Below, one piece after another: positions 1 through 7,294 of a stretch of DNA of 12,516 nucleotides. A program made the position numbers and the translations under genes. The DNA is taken from positions 1 through 12,516 of the forward strand of contig CAZJOD010000117.1 of NCBI GenBank assembly GCA_964547525.1, given 5' to 3'. Source of the stretch: CAZJOD01 sp964547525. GTDB taxonomy: Bacteria > Bacillota > Clostridia > JAAYHZ01. Every line of letters starts with the position of its first letter. The first letter of the stretch is position 1. Below the pieces are notes generated by a model, which did not search any database, was not told where the DNA came from, and worked only from the letters and a program-made list of their open reading frames with translations.

Positions 1-279
1 TCCGACGATAAGGGTTTTGAAAACCCAAAGTGTCCAAGCTATTGGGTACAGTATAATACACCGGTTAAGAGCCTATGGATTTGTAATGTCTTAAACCAAA
101 TCTCCACTCTCCAATTCACAGAAAAATCATTATTGTAGTGAAATTATATATATATTGAAACATTTTCGTCACTATTTACGTCTAATAAACATAAATAGTT
201 TTTAGAATACTTACCGTTTTAAAGGTATCCAAATTATTAAATAACTGTTTTGTAATAATGTGTAAAGGAGGAATGAACA
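1..279. other. Left-edge non-coding or unresolved sequence upstream of the L,D-transpeptidase
   Basis: No gene can be called with confidence here. Two forward frames are open from the left edge. One ends at TAG at 136-138 (45 codons) and the other at TAA at 92-94. Neither peptide is recognisable, and both use more G/C at third positions than the confident genes nearby. An upstream gene may end here, but the frame is undecided. A perfect 7-nt inverted repeat (GGGTTTT g AAAACCC) lies at 12-26. From about 139 the sequence is very AT-rich and must hold the promoter of the gene at 280. TTGAAA at 155-160 is -35-like but has no well-spaced -10. An imperfect TACC/GGTA dyad lies at 212-227. Confidence 0.4.
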
Positions 280-1344
280 ATGAATCATACAAAACAAATT
301 ATAACGATATTATTATCAATATTTATAGCTACAAACATTATGTTCAGTCGGGCTATTGCTCCGGCGGGCAGTATTATAAAGCCGGATATAACCGGTGAGA
401 ATACTCAAAAAGATTCAGATTCCCCAAGTGAATCTGATAACCAATATGAATACATAGAGAAAGATGAATACATAGATGAGGAACAAATACCCGAGAACAT
501 AGAAGACCGAAACAAAGAGCAAACTGAAGAGCAAAAATTAGCAGATGAACAAAAATCCGATAGTAAGGGAAAGGAGCAAAATCCTACACAACCCGAACAA
601 GATAAAAATTCGGAAGTTCCGGAAGCCATAATTACAAAGTTTGATCCTACCGGTGTAATATTAAGAGCCGGTATGGCAAACCAAGAGGTGTTGAGGATAA
701 AAAAGTTTCTGCTTGCAAAAGGTTACTCACCGATAGATTTAAACTACACATATGACTTAAGCACAGTGGAAATGATCAGAGATTACCAATCTAAGAACAA
801 CTTGGTTCCGGACGGTATAGTGGGTAGAAATACATACAATAAGATTAACGAAGATATGGTTACAAACAGAATAGAAATTGCGTCTGTTTCATTTTCCGTT
901 ACCGGTCATGCATCCGGTCAACGTTGGATCATGATAAACTTAAGTAGTAACACATTGTACCACTTAGAAGGAGATACCATATTAACAGCTTACCCGGTGG
1001 CAACCGGAAAGGCTACGGGATTAACCCCACAAGGACAATTTAAAATTGTAAACAAATATGTAAATCCTTACTGGGGTGGCGCAGGCAGACTACCTCCGGT
1101 AGCCGGCGGTGCACCCGACAACCCGTTAGGAAAAAGGTGGATGGGACTAAGTATCGGGAACGGTTTAGTGATTGGAATCCATGGAAATTCCGACGAATTG
1201 AGTATAGGCAGATATGCATCCTTAGGGTGTATCAGAATGTCCAACAAGGATGTGGAGATTCTTTATGATTTGATCGCAATAGGAACTGATGTATGGATTG
1301 GAACACAAACCACATTGATTAAATACGGTGTGGAATTTCATTAA
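280..1344 (+). CDS. L,D-transpeptidase (YkuD domain) with peptidoglycan-binding domain and acidic linker
   Basis: Enzymes of this family cross-link peptidoglycan stem peptides (3-3 links) or attach groups to them, outside the membrane, using a catalytic cysteine. An AAAGGAGG site six bases before ATG 280 supports this start. Residues 7-27 form a hydrophobic signal peptide or anchor. Residues 40-117 are a low-complexity stretch rich in Glu, Asp, Lys and Gln, probably an extended wall spacer. Residues 122-190 are a peptidoglycan-binding-1-like domain (DGIVG at 178-182). The catalytic domain covers about 212-345, with HGN at 301-303 and SLGCIRM at 314-320; Cys317 is the predicted nucleophile. 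The usual motif is SHGC, so Leu315 stands where His is common, although the position varies in the family. The gene is monocistronic and ends before a strong terminator. The cellular role (vegetative wall or spore) cannot be told. Confidence 0.93.
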   Translation: MNHTKQIITILLSIFIATNIMFSRAIAPAGSIIKPDITGENTQKDSDSPSESDNQYEYIEKDEYIDEEQIPENIEDRNKEQTEEQKLADEQKSDSKGKEQNPTQPEQDKNSEVPEAIITKFDPTGVILRAGMANQEVLRIKKFLLAKGYSPIDLNYTYDLSTVEMIRDYQSKNNLVPDGIVGRNTYNKINEDMVTNRIEIASVSFSVTGHASGQRWIMINLSSNTLYHLEGDTILTAYPVATGKATGLTPQGQFKIVNKYVNPYWGGAGRLPPVAGGAPDNPLGKRWMGLSIGNGLVIGIHGNSDELSIGRYASLGCIRMSNKDVEILYDLIAIGTDVWIGTQTTLIKYGVEFH

Positions 1345-1380
1345 TCTGTAACTGTTAAAAATTTAAATTTAAAATTTAGA

Positions 1381-1416
1381 AAAAGAGATTCGCTTAACAA
1401 AGCATCTCTTTTTTTG
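1381..1416. terminator. Bidirectional Rho-independent terminator
   Basis: A hairpin pairs AAAAAGAGAT on the left with ATCTCTTTTTTT on the right, with an inner GCTT/AAGC pairing around a short loop. It gives a run of T on the plus strand (1409-1416) and, read the other way, a run of T from the A-rich left arm. It lies between the convergent L,D-transpeptidase (ends 1344) and the ABC exporter operon (ends 1514), so it can stop both. Confidence 0.85.
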
Positions 1417-1513
1417 GCCTTAATGTGGAACATGCTTTAAATATCAGGTACAGGGACTCATGCGATGTGTTTAAACATCGTCAATAAAAATGATGATTCG
1501 AAAGTCTTATATA

Positions 1514-2314
1514 TTAAGATCCGGTACTTTTGTACCTGTTGATGCCAAACATCCAGCATTTATATGCCAGATAAAATAATATAACCCCTACCACAGGCGT
1601 TAAAAATTGAAAAGCAGGATGAAATATTGAGAAGTCATTTTTTCCTAAAAAATATTGCGCAGGATAAAAATTAATAAATGCATACGGAATAATTAATGTA
1701 ACCAGTATCTGTAAACCCCTACTGAATATTGTTATAGGATAGTCGGTCAGGTCCTTAACGGTGAAAATTAAACTTGCTATAAATCTGCTTTCTACAATCC
1801 AAAAGGCCGGTACAGAGGCAAATATCATCATTGCCGCTGTTATAAGACCACCACCTATAATGACAATCAATAGAAGAAGTATTTTGACGGGGCTTATAAT
1901 AATATTTAACTGAATAAAGCAATAAACCATTACACATAAAGATATGGTCATGGTTCCGAAATATCCCCAACTGAAATAACGCGAAGCTAAGTATATAAAA
2001 GGATTCAAGGGTTTTGTAAGTACTTCGTCAAAGGTTCCGTCTTTTATAAGAGGAGACAGGTATGTGGTAATGTGGTATGTAAAAGATCCGGCTATGGCAT
2101 ACGCTGACGTTTGAAGTGCGAAAAGAAGCATAATTTCGTATGCATTCCATGCACCCATTGTTTGAAATGCGTTAATCATAATCCAGATTGTAATAAATTG
2201 TGCCAAATAGTTGACAAACTTTGATATACTTGTTAGAAAAAAGGCACTTCTATATTCTGCAATTCCTTTTAATTTGATTTTATAAAATTCAAGATACAAA
2301 TTGAAATACTTCAT
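1514..2314 (-). CDS. ABC-2 type exporter permease, COG3694/DUF990-like (third gene of operon)
   Basis: This is a 266-residue integral membrane protein with about six hydrophobic segments. It is the second transmembrane half of the exporter encoded with the next two genes. Family marks are the loop DGTFDEVLTKPLNPF at 92-106 and the C-terminal end around residues 258-266 (NRYKSTGS). Both fit the ABC-2 permeases that occur next to COG4586 ATPases. The start is ATG 2314. A GGAGG sequence overlaps the end of the upstream permease gene, but the spacing of about 14 bases is long. Only 10 bases separate the two permease genes, so translation is probably coupled. The substrate is unknown. In the cyanobacterium Synechocystis, a related three-gene set has been linked to viologen export, which hints at organic cation or drug export but does not prove it here. 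Confidence 0.85.
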   Translation of the reverse strand: MKYFNLYLEFYKIKLKGIAEYRSAFFLTSISKFVNYLAQFITIWIMINAFQTMGAWNAYEIMLLFALQTSAYAIAGSFTYHITTYLSPLIKDGTFDEVLTKPLNPFIYLASRYFSWGYFGTMTISLCVMVYCFIQLNIIISPVKILLLLIVIIGGGLITAAMMIFASVPAFWIVESRFIASLIFTVKDLTDYPITIFSRGLQILVTLIIPYAFINFYPAQYFLGKNDFSIFHPAFQFLTPVVGVILFYLAYKCWMFGINRYKSTGS

Positions 2315-2324
2315 AAACGGGTCA

Positions 2325-3140
2325 TTAGCCTCCTTGAATCACCAGATGTTTTTGCACCGCCTTCCACATCAGACCTTGCACGACGGTAAGTATAGCAACC
2401 CAAACAATTTGCAAACCGATAATATATAATGAACCTTGTATGTCAACCTTCCCAAGGAATATCTGCATTGGCTCGAAGGTGATAAACCTAAATGGTAAAA
2501 CTTGGCTTATTTGAAATAGGACATTGGGATAAAACCATAAAGGTACAAACCTTCCTGCAAACAGAGTCATAAGCGCTCTGGAAATAAAATTCACATACTC
2601 GGATGTTTTTAGCCAGAATGCCAATATACCGTATATAAAATTTAGACCGTATATGAGTGTAACACCCAGTGAGACGCTGATTAAGAACAATAAAAAGCGC
2701 AATGTGGATTCCGGTAGCTTTATTTGAAAAATAAAACCGAATAAAATTACTACAGGAAGCATAATACAAACGGAATGAAACATATTTCCGCCAATTTCAT
2801 GATACATAATAATGTTCTTATATTTTACGGGTCTTACCAACTCATTACCGATGGTACCTTCTTTAACTTGGTTCGCAATTTTCAAAGCAATACCGGAATA
2901 ACTTAAAGAAGAAACAAAGGTTGATACAAGTGTATAACTGACCATGTCACTAAGTGTAATTCCGTTTAGCATTTCACGTGCGCCATAAAGAGCCGTCCAT
3001 ACGCAAATTTGTATGTAAAACCCGAAAGCGATAGAGAGCACTTCAAATATCGTATTAATTCTGTATGTCACACTTACCTTGAAAGCTTTTTTCATTATTT
3101 CCAGATTAGTCGCAATACTTGCAATAGTTCTACTATTCAT
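2325..3140 (-). CDS. ABC-2 type exporter permease, COG4587-like (second gene of operon)
   Basis: This 271-residue integral membrane protein has about six predicted membrane segments. It is expected to form a heterodimeric channel with the downstream permease. Recognisable family stretches are VKEGTIGNELVRPVKY at 92-107 and the region 197-230, which contains GRFVPLWFYP and ends in IFLGK. The start chosen is ATG 3140. An upstream in-frame TTG at 3158 would overlap the ATPase end and has no ribosome binding site, whereas AAGTGAT sits just before ATG 3140. The gap to the ATPase stop is only 4 bases, the mark of a tight operon. Both permeases carry a paired '(E/D)GT...RP/KP' cytoplasmic loop, consistent with related, diverged halves that contact the same ATPase dimer. 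Confidence 0.86.
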   Translation of the reverse strand: MNSRTIASIATNLEIMKKAFKVSVTYRINTIFEVLSIAFGFYIQICVWTALYGAREMLNGITLSDMVSYTLVSTFVSSLSYSGIALKIANQVKEGTIGNELVRPVKYKNIIMYHEIGGNMFHSVCIMLPVVILFGFIFQIKLPESTLRFLLFLISVSLGVTLIYGLNFIYGILAFWLKTSEYVNFISRALMTLFAGRFVPLWFYPNVLFQISQVLPFRFITFEPMQIFLGKVDIQGSLYIIGLQIVWVAILTVVQGLMWKAVQKHLVIQGG

Positions 3141-3144
3141 ATAA

Positions 3145-4155
3145 TCACTTCTTTTCAACTTTTTGTGAATCTATATACATTTTTTTCACAATATCTTCTA
3201 TCTCAGGTTCCTTTATTGATATATCGGTAACCTGCCTTCCGAAAGTAAGCAGATTGATTACTTCGGCTGTACTTATTTCGGTTTTTAAATATTTAAACCA
3301 CTTACGTCTTCCTTCTTCCTTCACCGACCTTATTCTACTGTCAGGGATTGAAAAATCAGCTTTTTCACCCATATCTCCATTATATTCAATAACAATAGTA
3401 TTTTCACTCTCCGCCTTCTTTTTAAAGTCACTGATTTCACCGTCATACATGATACGGCCGTTATCAATCATAATCAGTCTGTGACATATTTGTTCTATAT
3501 CATCCATATCATGGGTTGTAAGTATTACTGTAGTTTTCTTTTCTTTATTTATTTCATGTATAAACCTTCGTATATTATCTTTGGCAAGTACATCAAGCCC
3601 GATTGTGGGTTCATCAAGGTAGACTATATCGGGATCGTGCAAAAGGGCGACAGCAATATTGGCTCGCATTTTTTGACCCAAACTGAGTTGTCTTACCGGT
3701 GTTTTTATAAAACTTTTCATATCCAATAGATCGGTATAAAATTCAATATTACGCTTAAACCGTACATTGTCTACCATATACATTTTTTTATATAAGTCGA
3801 AGGTGTCTTCTACAGGTAGATCCCAGAAAAGTTGTGAGCGCTGACCAAAAACAACACCTATGTGCAATGCATTCTCCTGTCTATTCTCGTATGGAATACG
3901 GCCGTCAACCGATATATCGCCTGAGGTTGGTACAAGAATTCCCGACAACATTTTAATTGTGGTGGATTTACCGGCTCCATTTTGACCTACATACCCTACC
4001 AACTCGCCTTTGTTAATTGAAAAGCTTATGTTGTCAACCGCTCTTTTTACAGTATATTTTCGAACGAACATGGATTTTGCTATATTAGCAAACCCTTTTT
4101 CCCGCTGATAAATTTTAAATTCCTTTGTAATATTTCGAACACTTATGTATGACAT
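3145..4155 (-). CDS. ABC transporter ATP-binding protein, COG4586-like (first gene of operon)
   Basis: This 336-residue cytoplasmic ATPase energises the two permeases that follow. All core motifs are intact: Walker A GQNGAGKST at 57-65, Q-loop Gln105, signature LSLGQ at 157-161, Walker B IVYLDEP at 177-183 and the switch histidine His215. A roughly 90-residue C-terminal extension after about residue 245 is typical of this exporter type. The long N-terminal strand region before Walker A (residues 1-50) also fits COG4586. The start chosen is ATG 4155, preceded by AGGAGG with a 6-base spacer. A longer reading from TTG 4185 has no ribosome binding site. The gene heads a three-gene operon with a promoter about 80 bases upstream. 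No regulator is encoded next to it. Confidence 0.93.
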   Translation of the reverse strand: MSYISVRNITKEFKIYQREKGFANIAKSMFVRKYTVKRAVDNISFSINKGELVGYVGQNGAGKSTTIKMLSGILVPTSGDISVDGRIPYENRQENALHIGVVFGQRSQLFWDLPVEDTFDLYKKMYMVDNVRFKRNIEFYTDLLDMKSFIKTPVRQLSLGQKMRANIAVALLHDPDIVYLDEPTIGLDVLAKDNIRRFIHEINKEKKTTVILTTHDMDDIEQICHRLIMIDNGRIMYDGEISDFKKKAESENTIVIEYNGDMGEKADFSIPDSRIRSVKEEGRRKWFKYLKTEISTAEVINLLTFGRQVTDISIKEPEIEDIVKKMYIDSQKVEKK

Positions 4156-4234
4156 CCCCAACCTCCTGTTAAACACAGTTTCCAATTATAAATCTACAAG
4201 AATTTCTACGTCCTAAAATAAGCATTGTTGGTTC

Positions 4235-4263
4235 ATTATGCCATATGACCTATGGTTTTACAA
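4235..4263 (-). promoter_or_regulatory. Predicted promoter of the ABC exporter operon, with small dyad in the spacer
   Basis: Read on the minus strand, TTGTAA (4258-4263) and CATAAT (4235-4240) are separated by 17 bases. A TG one base upstream of the -10 makes it an extended -10. The spacer contains CCATA/TATGG arms (4241-4245 and 4251-4255), a possible regulator site. The leader to ATG 4155 would be about 70 bases. This is a consensus match only. Confidence 0.5.
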
Positions 4264-4406
4264 TAAAATATTAAAATTAAAATATATTTGTAATAATAAT
4301 GTAATTGCATTGAGAAATAAATATATACATAAAAAGTATTAACATGAGTTAATTAGAAATTGATATGCATATTTCATTTTTTTCTCATATCTATCTTTTC
4401 AAATAT

Positions 4407-4444
4407 TATTGCTTTTATAGTCAAAAAGTTTTGCAAAAGCAATA
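4407..4444. repeat. 10-bp perfect inverted repeat with a nested stem in its loop
   Basis: TATTGCTTTT (4407-4416) is exactly complementary to AAAAGCAATA (4435-4444). The 18-base loop contains a second pairing, CAAAA (4422-4426) with TTTTG (4429-4433), so the whole can form one long interrupted stem. It lies about 115 bases beyond the oxidoreductase stop and has no T run, so it is not an obvious terminator. It could be a structured 3' end, a small RNA element or a relic of a small mobile repeat. Confidence 0.6.
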
Positions 4445-4558
4445 CAGTCTTCTATAACTTTATTGTCACTTATTCCTTCCGATCAAAAATCTATAATGTA
4501 AAAAACGGCTCCGCAGTAACAATTAAATATAAAAACACCCCTCTTAATAAATCTTCCA

Positions 4559-5593
4559 TTAAAACATTACAACCTGTCCGGTCTCGCTTGATTTTCTTAT
4601 TGCATCCAATACATTTGTAAGTCCCAAAGCACTTTCAAGAGAAATCGGATATTCTATTTCACCTCTTATAGCTTGTGCGATTACCGGATATATCAATAAC
4701 GGATCACCATATCTAGTATGCATTCCTATCAGATTTTTTTCATCTAATTCTTCGGTTGTCTTTACAACCTGTATTGCGGCTCTATAATCTTTTTCGCCTA
4801 TACAATCGGGTAAGTTTACTTTATGTATTTCAATTTTATTAGCAGTGATATAAACGGTGCCTCTGTTTCCCTGAATAACCCAGTTTGGTAAAAGGTCTGT
4901 TGTGATGTTCCATTCTGTAATGACAGTTACATTATCTTCCGTCTTTATGACAGCATAAAATACATCCTCAACATCACCGGGATTATTGATTTGTTTTAAT
5001 TCGCCGTATACAGACTTAATAGGTTTACCAATAAGTTGCAGCGGTTGGTCCACCAGATGAGGTCCCCAATTTAATAGATAACCTCCTCCGTATTTTTTCA
5101 TAGTCTGCCAGTCATTACGTAATCCAAAACTATATTCTCCTCTTCTAACTTGAAATACTTTGCCGATTACCCCGGTATCTATTATTTCTTTTGCTCTTGT
5201 CAGGTCATTTGCAAACCGTGCGGGTAGCCATGGCAAAAGAAGCTTTCGGCTTTCTTTAGAAGCGGTAATCATCATCATCGCTTCGTCGGAATTAAGTGCC
5301 CAAGGTTTTGTAATTAAAACATTTTTACCTGCTCTAAGGCAGTCACATACCATATGACAGTGTTGTTCACTTCTTGTAACAATTATAACCAGTTCAAGAT
5401 CCTTTTCTTCTTTTAGCATTAATTTATAATCTTCATATAGTCTGCAGCCAAATCGTTTGCTTGCTTTTTCCAAAGCTTTCGGATCAATATCACAAACCGC
5501 TGTCAAATCATAATCCGGTAAATATTCTATCGGATCCGCATGTAGTGTACTTCCGCTTCTTCCATATCCAAGGATTGCAGTTTTAATAGTCAT
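4559..5593 (-). CDS. Gfo/Idh/MocA family NAD(P)-dependent oxidoreductase
   Basis: This is a 344-residue cytoplasmic dehydrogenase of the family that oxidises or reduces hydroxyl groups of sugars, inositols and related compounds. The start at ATG 5593 has GGGAGG five bases upstream. The N-terminal Rossmann fold shows GYGRSG at 9-14 (GxGxxG) and an acidic strand-2 end, CDID at 34-37, which suggests a preference for NAD. The family's E-K-P motif appears as TKP with Lys96 kept. The C-terminal domain has GGGYLLNWGPHLVDQ at 169-183, with His179 conserved and Asn175 where Asp is common. The length is normal for the family. The gene appears to stand alone, behind a serpin gene and in front of an exporter operon, so context gives no substrate. 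Confidence 0.9.
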   Translation of the reverse strand: MTIKTAILGYGRSGSTLHADPIEYLPDYDLTAVCDIDPKALEKASKRFGCRLYEDYKLMLKEEKDLELVIIVTRSEQHCHMVCDCLRAGKNVLITKPWALNSDEAMMMITASKESRKLLLPWLPARFANDLTRAKEIIDTGVIGKVFQVRRGEYSFGLRNDWQTMKKYGGGYLLNWGPHLVDQPLQLIGKPIKSVYGELKQINNPGDVEDVFYAVIKTEDNVTVITEWNITTDLLPNWVIQGNRGTVYITANKIEIHKVNLPDCIGEKDYRAAIQVVKTTEELDEKNLIGMHTRYGDPLLIYPVIAQAIRGEIEYPISLESALGLTNVLDAIRKSSETGQVVMF

Positions 5594-5648
5594 AATATCC
5601 TCCCTATCGAATCATATCCATTAGTTTTATACTCTATATAATAATACT

Positions 5649-5679
5649 TTTGTAACACAATTGTTGCTGTAATTGTCAA
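5649..5679 (-). promoter_or_regulatory. Possible promoter of the oxidoreductase gene with internal inverted repeat
   Basis: On the minus strand a perfect -35 TTGACA (5674-5679) precedes TACAAA (5649-5654), which carries an upstream TG. The spacing of 19 is long. The spacer contains ACAATT (5657-5662) and AATTGT (5671-5676), an inverted repeat that overlaps the -35 and could be an operator. The -35 is convincing; the exact -10 is not. Confidence 0.4.
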
Positions 5680-5729
5680 ATATTTTAACTATCATATCTA
5701 AACTTCTTTTTGCTATTATTTATTTAACC

Positions 5730-5760
5730 AAAGATAATTTATATAGCTTAAATTATCTTT
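5730..5760 (-). terminator. Hairpin overlapping the serpin stop codon; possible weak terminator
   Basis: AAAGATAATTT (5730-5740) is perfectly complementary to AAATTATCTTT (5750-5760) around a 9-base loop. The right arm covers the serpin stop codon (5753-5755). The stem is AT-only except for one G-C pair, and no T run follows on the minus strand, so it may protect the mRNA 3' end rather than terminate transcription. Confidence 0.45.
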
Positions 5761-7144
5761 CGGCAGGATTTTCGCAAACTCCCACAAAAAGCAAATTACC
5801 GGTTTGTGCCTTAATACCGTAAATAAAAGGTCGGTTAAGGATCATATCTGCACGCCCCTGCGGCAGCGCCGCACCGGCATAATAGACATGGGTAAAGGAG
5901 GAAGCTTCCACACCGTTTTCATCAATAGCAATATGTGTTTCTTGATGTACATCGGTAATATAAGCAATGTGATTTGTAATACCTGTAAAGTCCGCATTAG
6001 GCGTGAAGGCTGAATTCACACCCAGTTTTTTTAGCACATCGGTTATTGCCGGTTTTGAGGTAAAACTGAACTTAGGTATTTTCCAAACTACCTCACCATT
6101 AAAACCGGTTCCACCTTCAAAAATCTCCCTTATTTGCTCGGGAGACGAAAGCAATTCATAAGGTGAGACACCTTCGTCGGGAAGTATGAACACCATTTGA
6201 TTTGAATTTTTGAGACCTAAACCTGCTCTAGTGAAGCCCTCACCTTTTGCAAATCCGGCCGAACCAAATGTCTGATTCATAAAATCGTTTCTTACTTGCG
6301 TACCATTTGAAAGTCTAAAAACATCTTCCTCAGTTTTACTTATATCGAAACGATCAATCCATTGATCATAGAAATATACCGTATTAAGTATGGATATTAT
6401 TTGATCGGGAACAAATTCAATCGATGGAGATAATGTACCGTTCGTGTTTTTCGCAATCCACTCGCTCATAGCTTTTGCCGTTTCTTTTTTGGAAAAATCC
6501 ACACTGTGGGAGCTTGTGTAAAAATTATCCACCACATGTTTTACAAAATCCTCTTTAAACTCAATCGGTTCACCGTTCATATCATTATCCATCCAAATGG
6601 AATTTGCAATTTTTAGCTTTCCCATTTTATTATCTCTATAAAGTAACCGGTATAAGTTACCACACTGCATCGATAGAGTATCACTATCTGAAACACCCAG
6701 CAAATTAAGCAGCTGTGCCTCTGTTTCACCCTTTGCACCGGAGGTTACAAGAGACAAATCATAATAAAGCGATATAGGTGAGTAATTAATATTTTTACCT
6801 GTATTCGAAAGAATAAGAGATCCTGTTTTATAAGAAAAGTCATTAATAGCTTCAATAAAACCTTTGTCCACAGGATTATGTTCTCTTATTTCTCTCCTTG
6901 AATCACCGTCATCGAATGCATACGCCTTCGGATATGTAACATCCACAATAGCTCCAAAACAAAGCTTTGTATCTTCTCCTCCGAAAATTAACAAACTGAC
7001 ACCGAGTATTAATGCGGAACACACTGCGAGAATTGACAATTTACATAATATACCATGTTTCATATTTAGTTTTATACTTTTCATTTCTTCATTTGTATCA
7101 CCGGGAGCATAGGTAGTAGTATTAAAAGTTTTATTTTCTTTCAC
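5753..7144 (-). CDS. Serpin-family serine protease inhibitor with N-terminal membrane anchor
   Basis: Serpins trap proteases by offering a reactive-centre loop that inserts into a sheet after cleavage. The protein has 463 residues: a polar N-terminus (1-30), one hydrophobic segment (about 33-54) without a proper lipobox, then a full serpin fold (about 95-463). Typical stretches are NTVYFYDQW at 254-262, VWKIPKFSF at 353-361 and LNRPFIYGI at 436-444. The hinge is ENGVEASSF (409-417). Counting from P17 = Glu409 puts P1-P1' at Ala425-Ala426, which suggests elastase- or subtilisin-like targets. Val at P14 and Phe at P9 are less usual than Thr and Ala, so inhibition might be slow, or the protein could be non-inhibitory. 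The start is GTG 7144, with AAGGGG seven bases upstream. No dockerin or S-layer domain is present. The protein is predicted to act on the outer face of the membrane. Confidence 0.93.
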   Translation of the reverse strand: MKENKTFNTTTYAPGDTNEEMKSIKLNMKHGILCKLSILAVCSALILGVSLLIFGGEDTKLCFGAIVDVTYPKAYAFDDGDSRREIREHNPVDKGFIEAINDFSYKTGSLILSNTGKNINYSPISLYYDLSLVTSGAKGETEAQLLNLLGVSDSDTLSMQCGNLYRLLYRDNKMGKLKIANSIWMDNDMNGEPIEFKEDFVKHVVDNFYTSSHSVDFSKKETAKAMSEWIAKNTNGTLSPSIEFVPDQIISILNTVYFYDQWIDRFDISKTEEDVFRLSNGTQVRNDFMNQTFGSAGFAKGEGFTRAGLGLKNSNQMVFILPDEGVSPYELLSSPEQIREIFEGGTGFNGEVVWKIPKFSFTSKPAITDVLKKLGVNSAFTPNADFTGITNHIAYITDVHQETHIAIDENGVEASSFTHVYYAGAALPQGRADMILNRPFIYGIKAQTGNLLFVGVCENPAER

Positions 7145-7173
7145 AGCAAAACCCCTTTTTATAATAGTTTTTG

Positions 7174-7192
7174 ATATTCGGTAACCGAATAT
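7174..7192. repeat. 19-nt perfect palindrome in the serpin 5' leader
   Basis: ATATTCGGT (7174-7182) and ACCGAATAT (7184-7192) are perfect complements around a single base. The palindrome lies 30-48 bases upstream of the serpin start and could be an operator or a leader hairpin. A 7-base motif from it, CGGTTAC or its complement, recurs at 7219-7225, so two alternative pairings are possible in the RNA. Confidence 0.6.
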
Positions 7193-7259
7193 ATTTTAAT
7201 AATAATTTTTTAACACACCGGTTACTATATAATAAGAAAGGCCTATAACATCTAATAGT

Positions 7260-7268
7260 ATTATACCA
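7260..7268 (-). promoter_or_regulatory. Predicted extended -10 promoter of the serpin gene
   Basis: On the minus strand the sequence TGgTATAAT (7268-7260) is a perfect extended -10. No good -35 is seen, which extended -10 promoters tolerate. Transcription would start near 7253, giving a leader of about 110 bases before GTG 7144. Confidence 0.5.
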
Positions 7269-7294
7269 TTTTCTAGTCTCTTGGTAGTATAAGA

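Larger units (their letters stand above)
4168..4558. other. Intergenic region between exporter operon and oxidoreductase gene
   Basis: About 390 very AT-rich bases hold no convincing gene. The right part should contain the 3' end of the oxidoreductase transcript; the only terminator-like sequence is a weak stem before a run of six T on the minus strand near 4502-4515. The middle holds a clear hairpin at 4407-4444. The left part holds the exporter promoter. A forward reading frame through 4360-4620 would need a TTG start without a ribosome binding site and runs antisense into the neighbouring gene, so it is not called. Confidence 0.55.

Noticed and set aside
1..138. Open frame from the left edge that could be the end of an upstream gene
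   Set aside because: Two overlapping frames are open, neither peptide is recognisable, and third-position G/C is higher than in the confident genes, so no coding call is justified.
405..629. Minus-strand frame rich in Ser, Cys and Phe
   Set aside because: It is the antisense of the Glu/Lys-rich linker of the L,D-transpeptidase and has no start signal of its own.
1463..1480. CGATGT/ACATCG inverted repeat as a second terminator for the exporter operon
   Set aside because: It has a 6-bp stem and no T run on either strand. The hairpin at 1381-1416 is a much better terminator.
4153..4185. Longer N-terminus of the ABC ATPase starting at TTG 4185
   Set aside because: ATG 4155 has a strong AGGAGG at ideal spacing, which lies inside the longer reading; TTG 4185 has none.
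4360..4620. Forward reading frame of 86 codons in the intergenic region
   Set aside because: It needs a TTG start without a ribosome binding site, has low-complexity AT-driven composition, and overlaps the oxidoreductase gene on the opposite strand.
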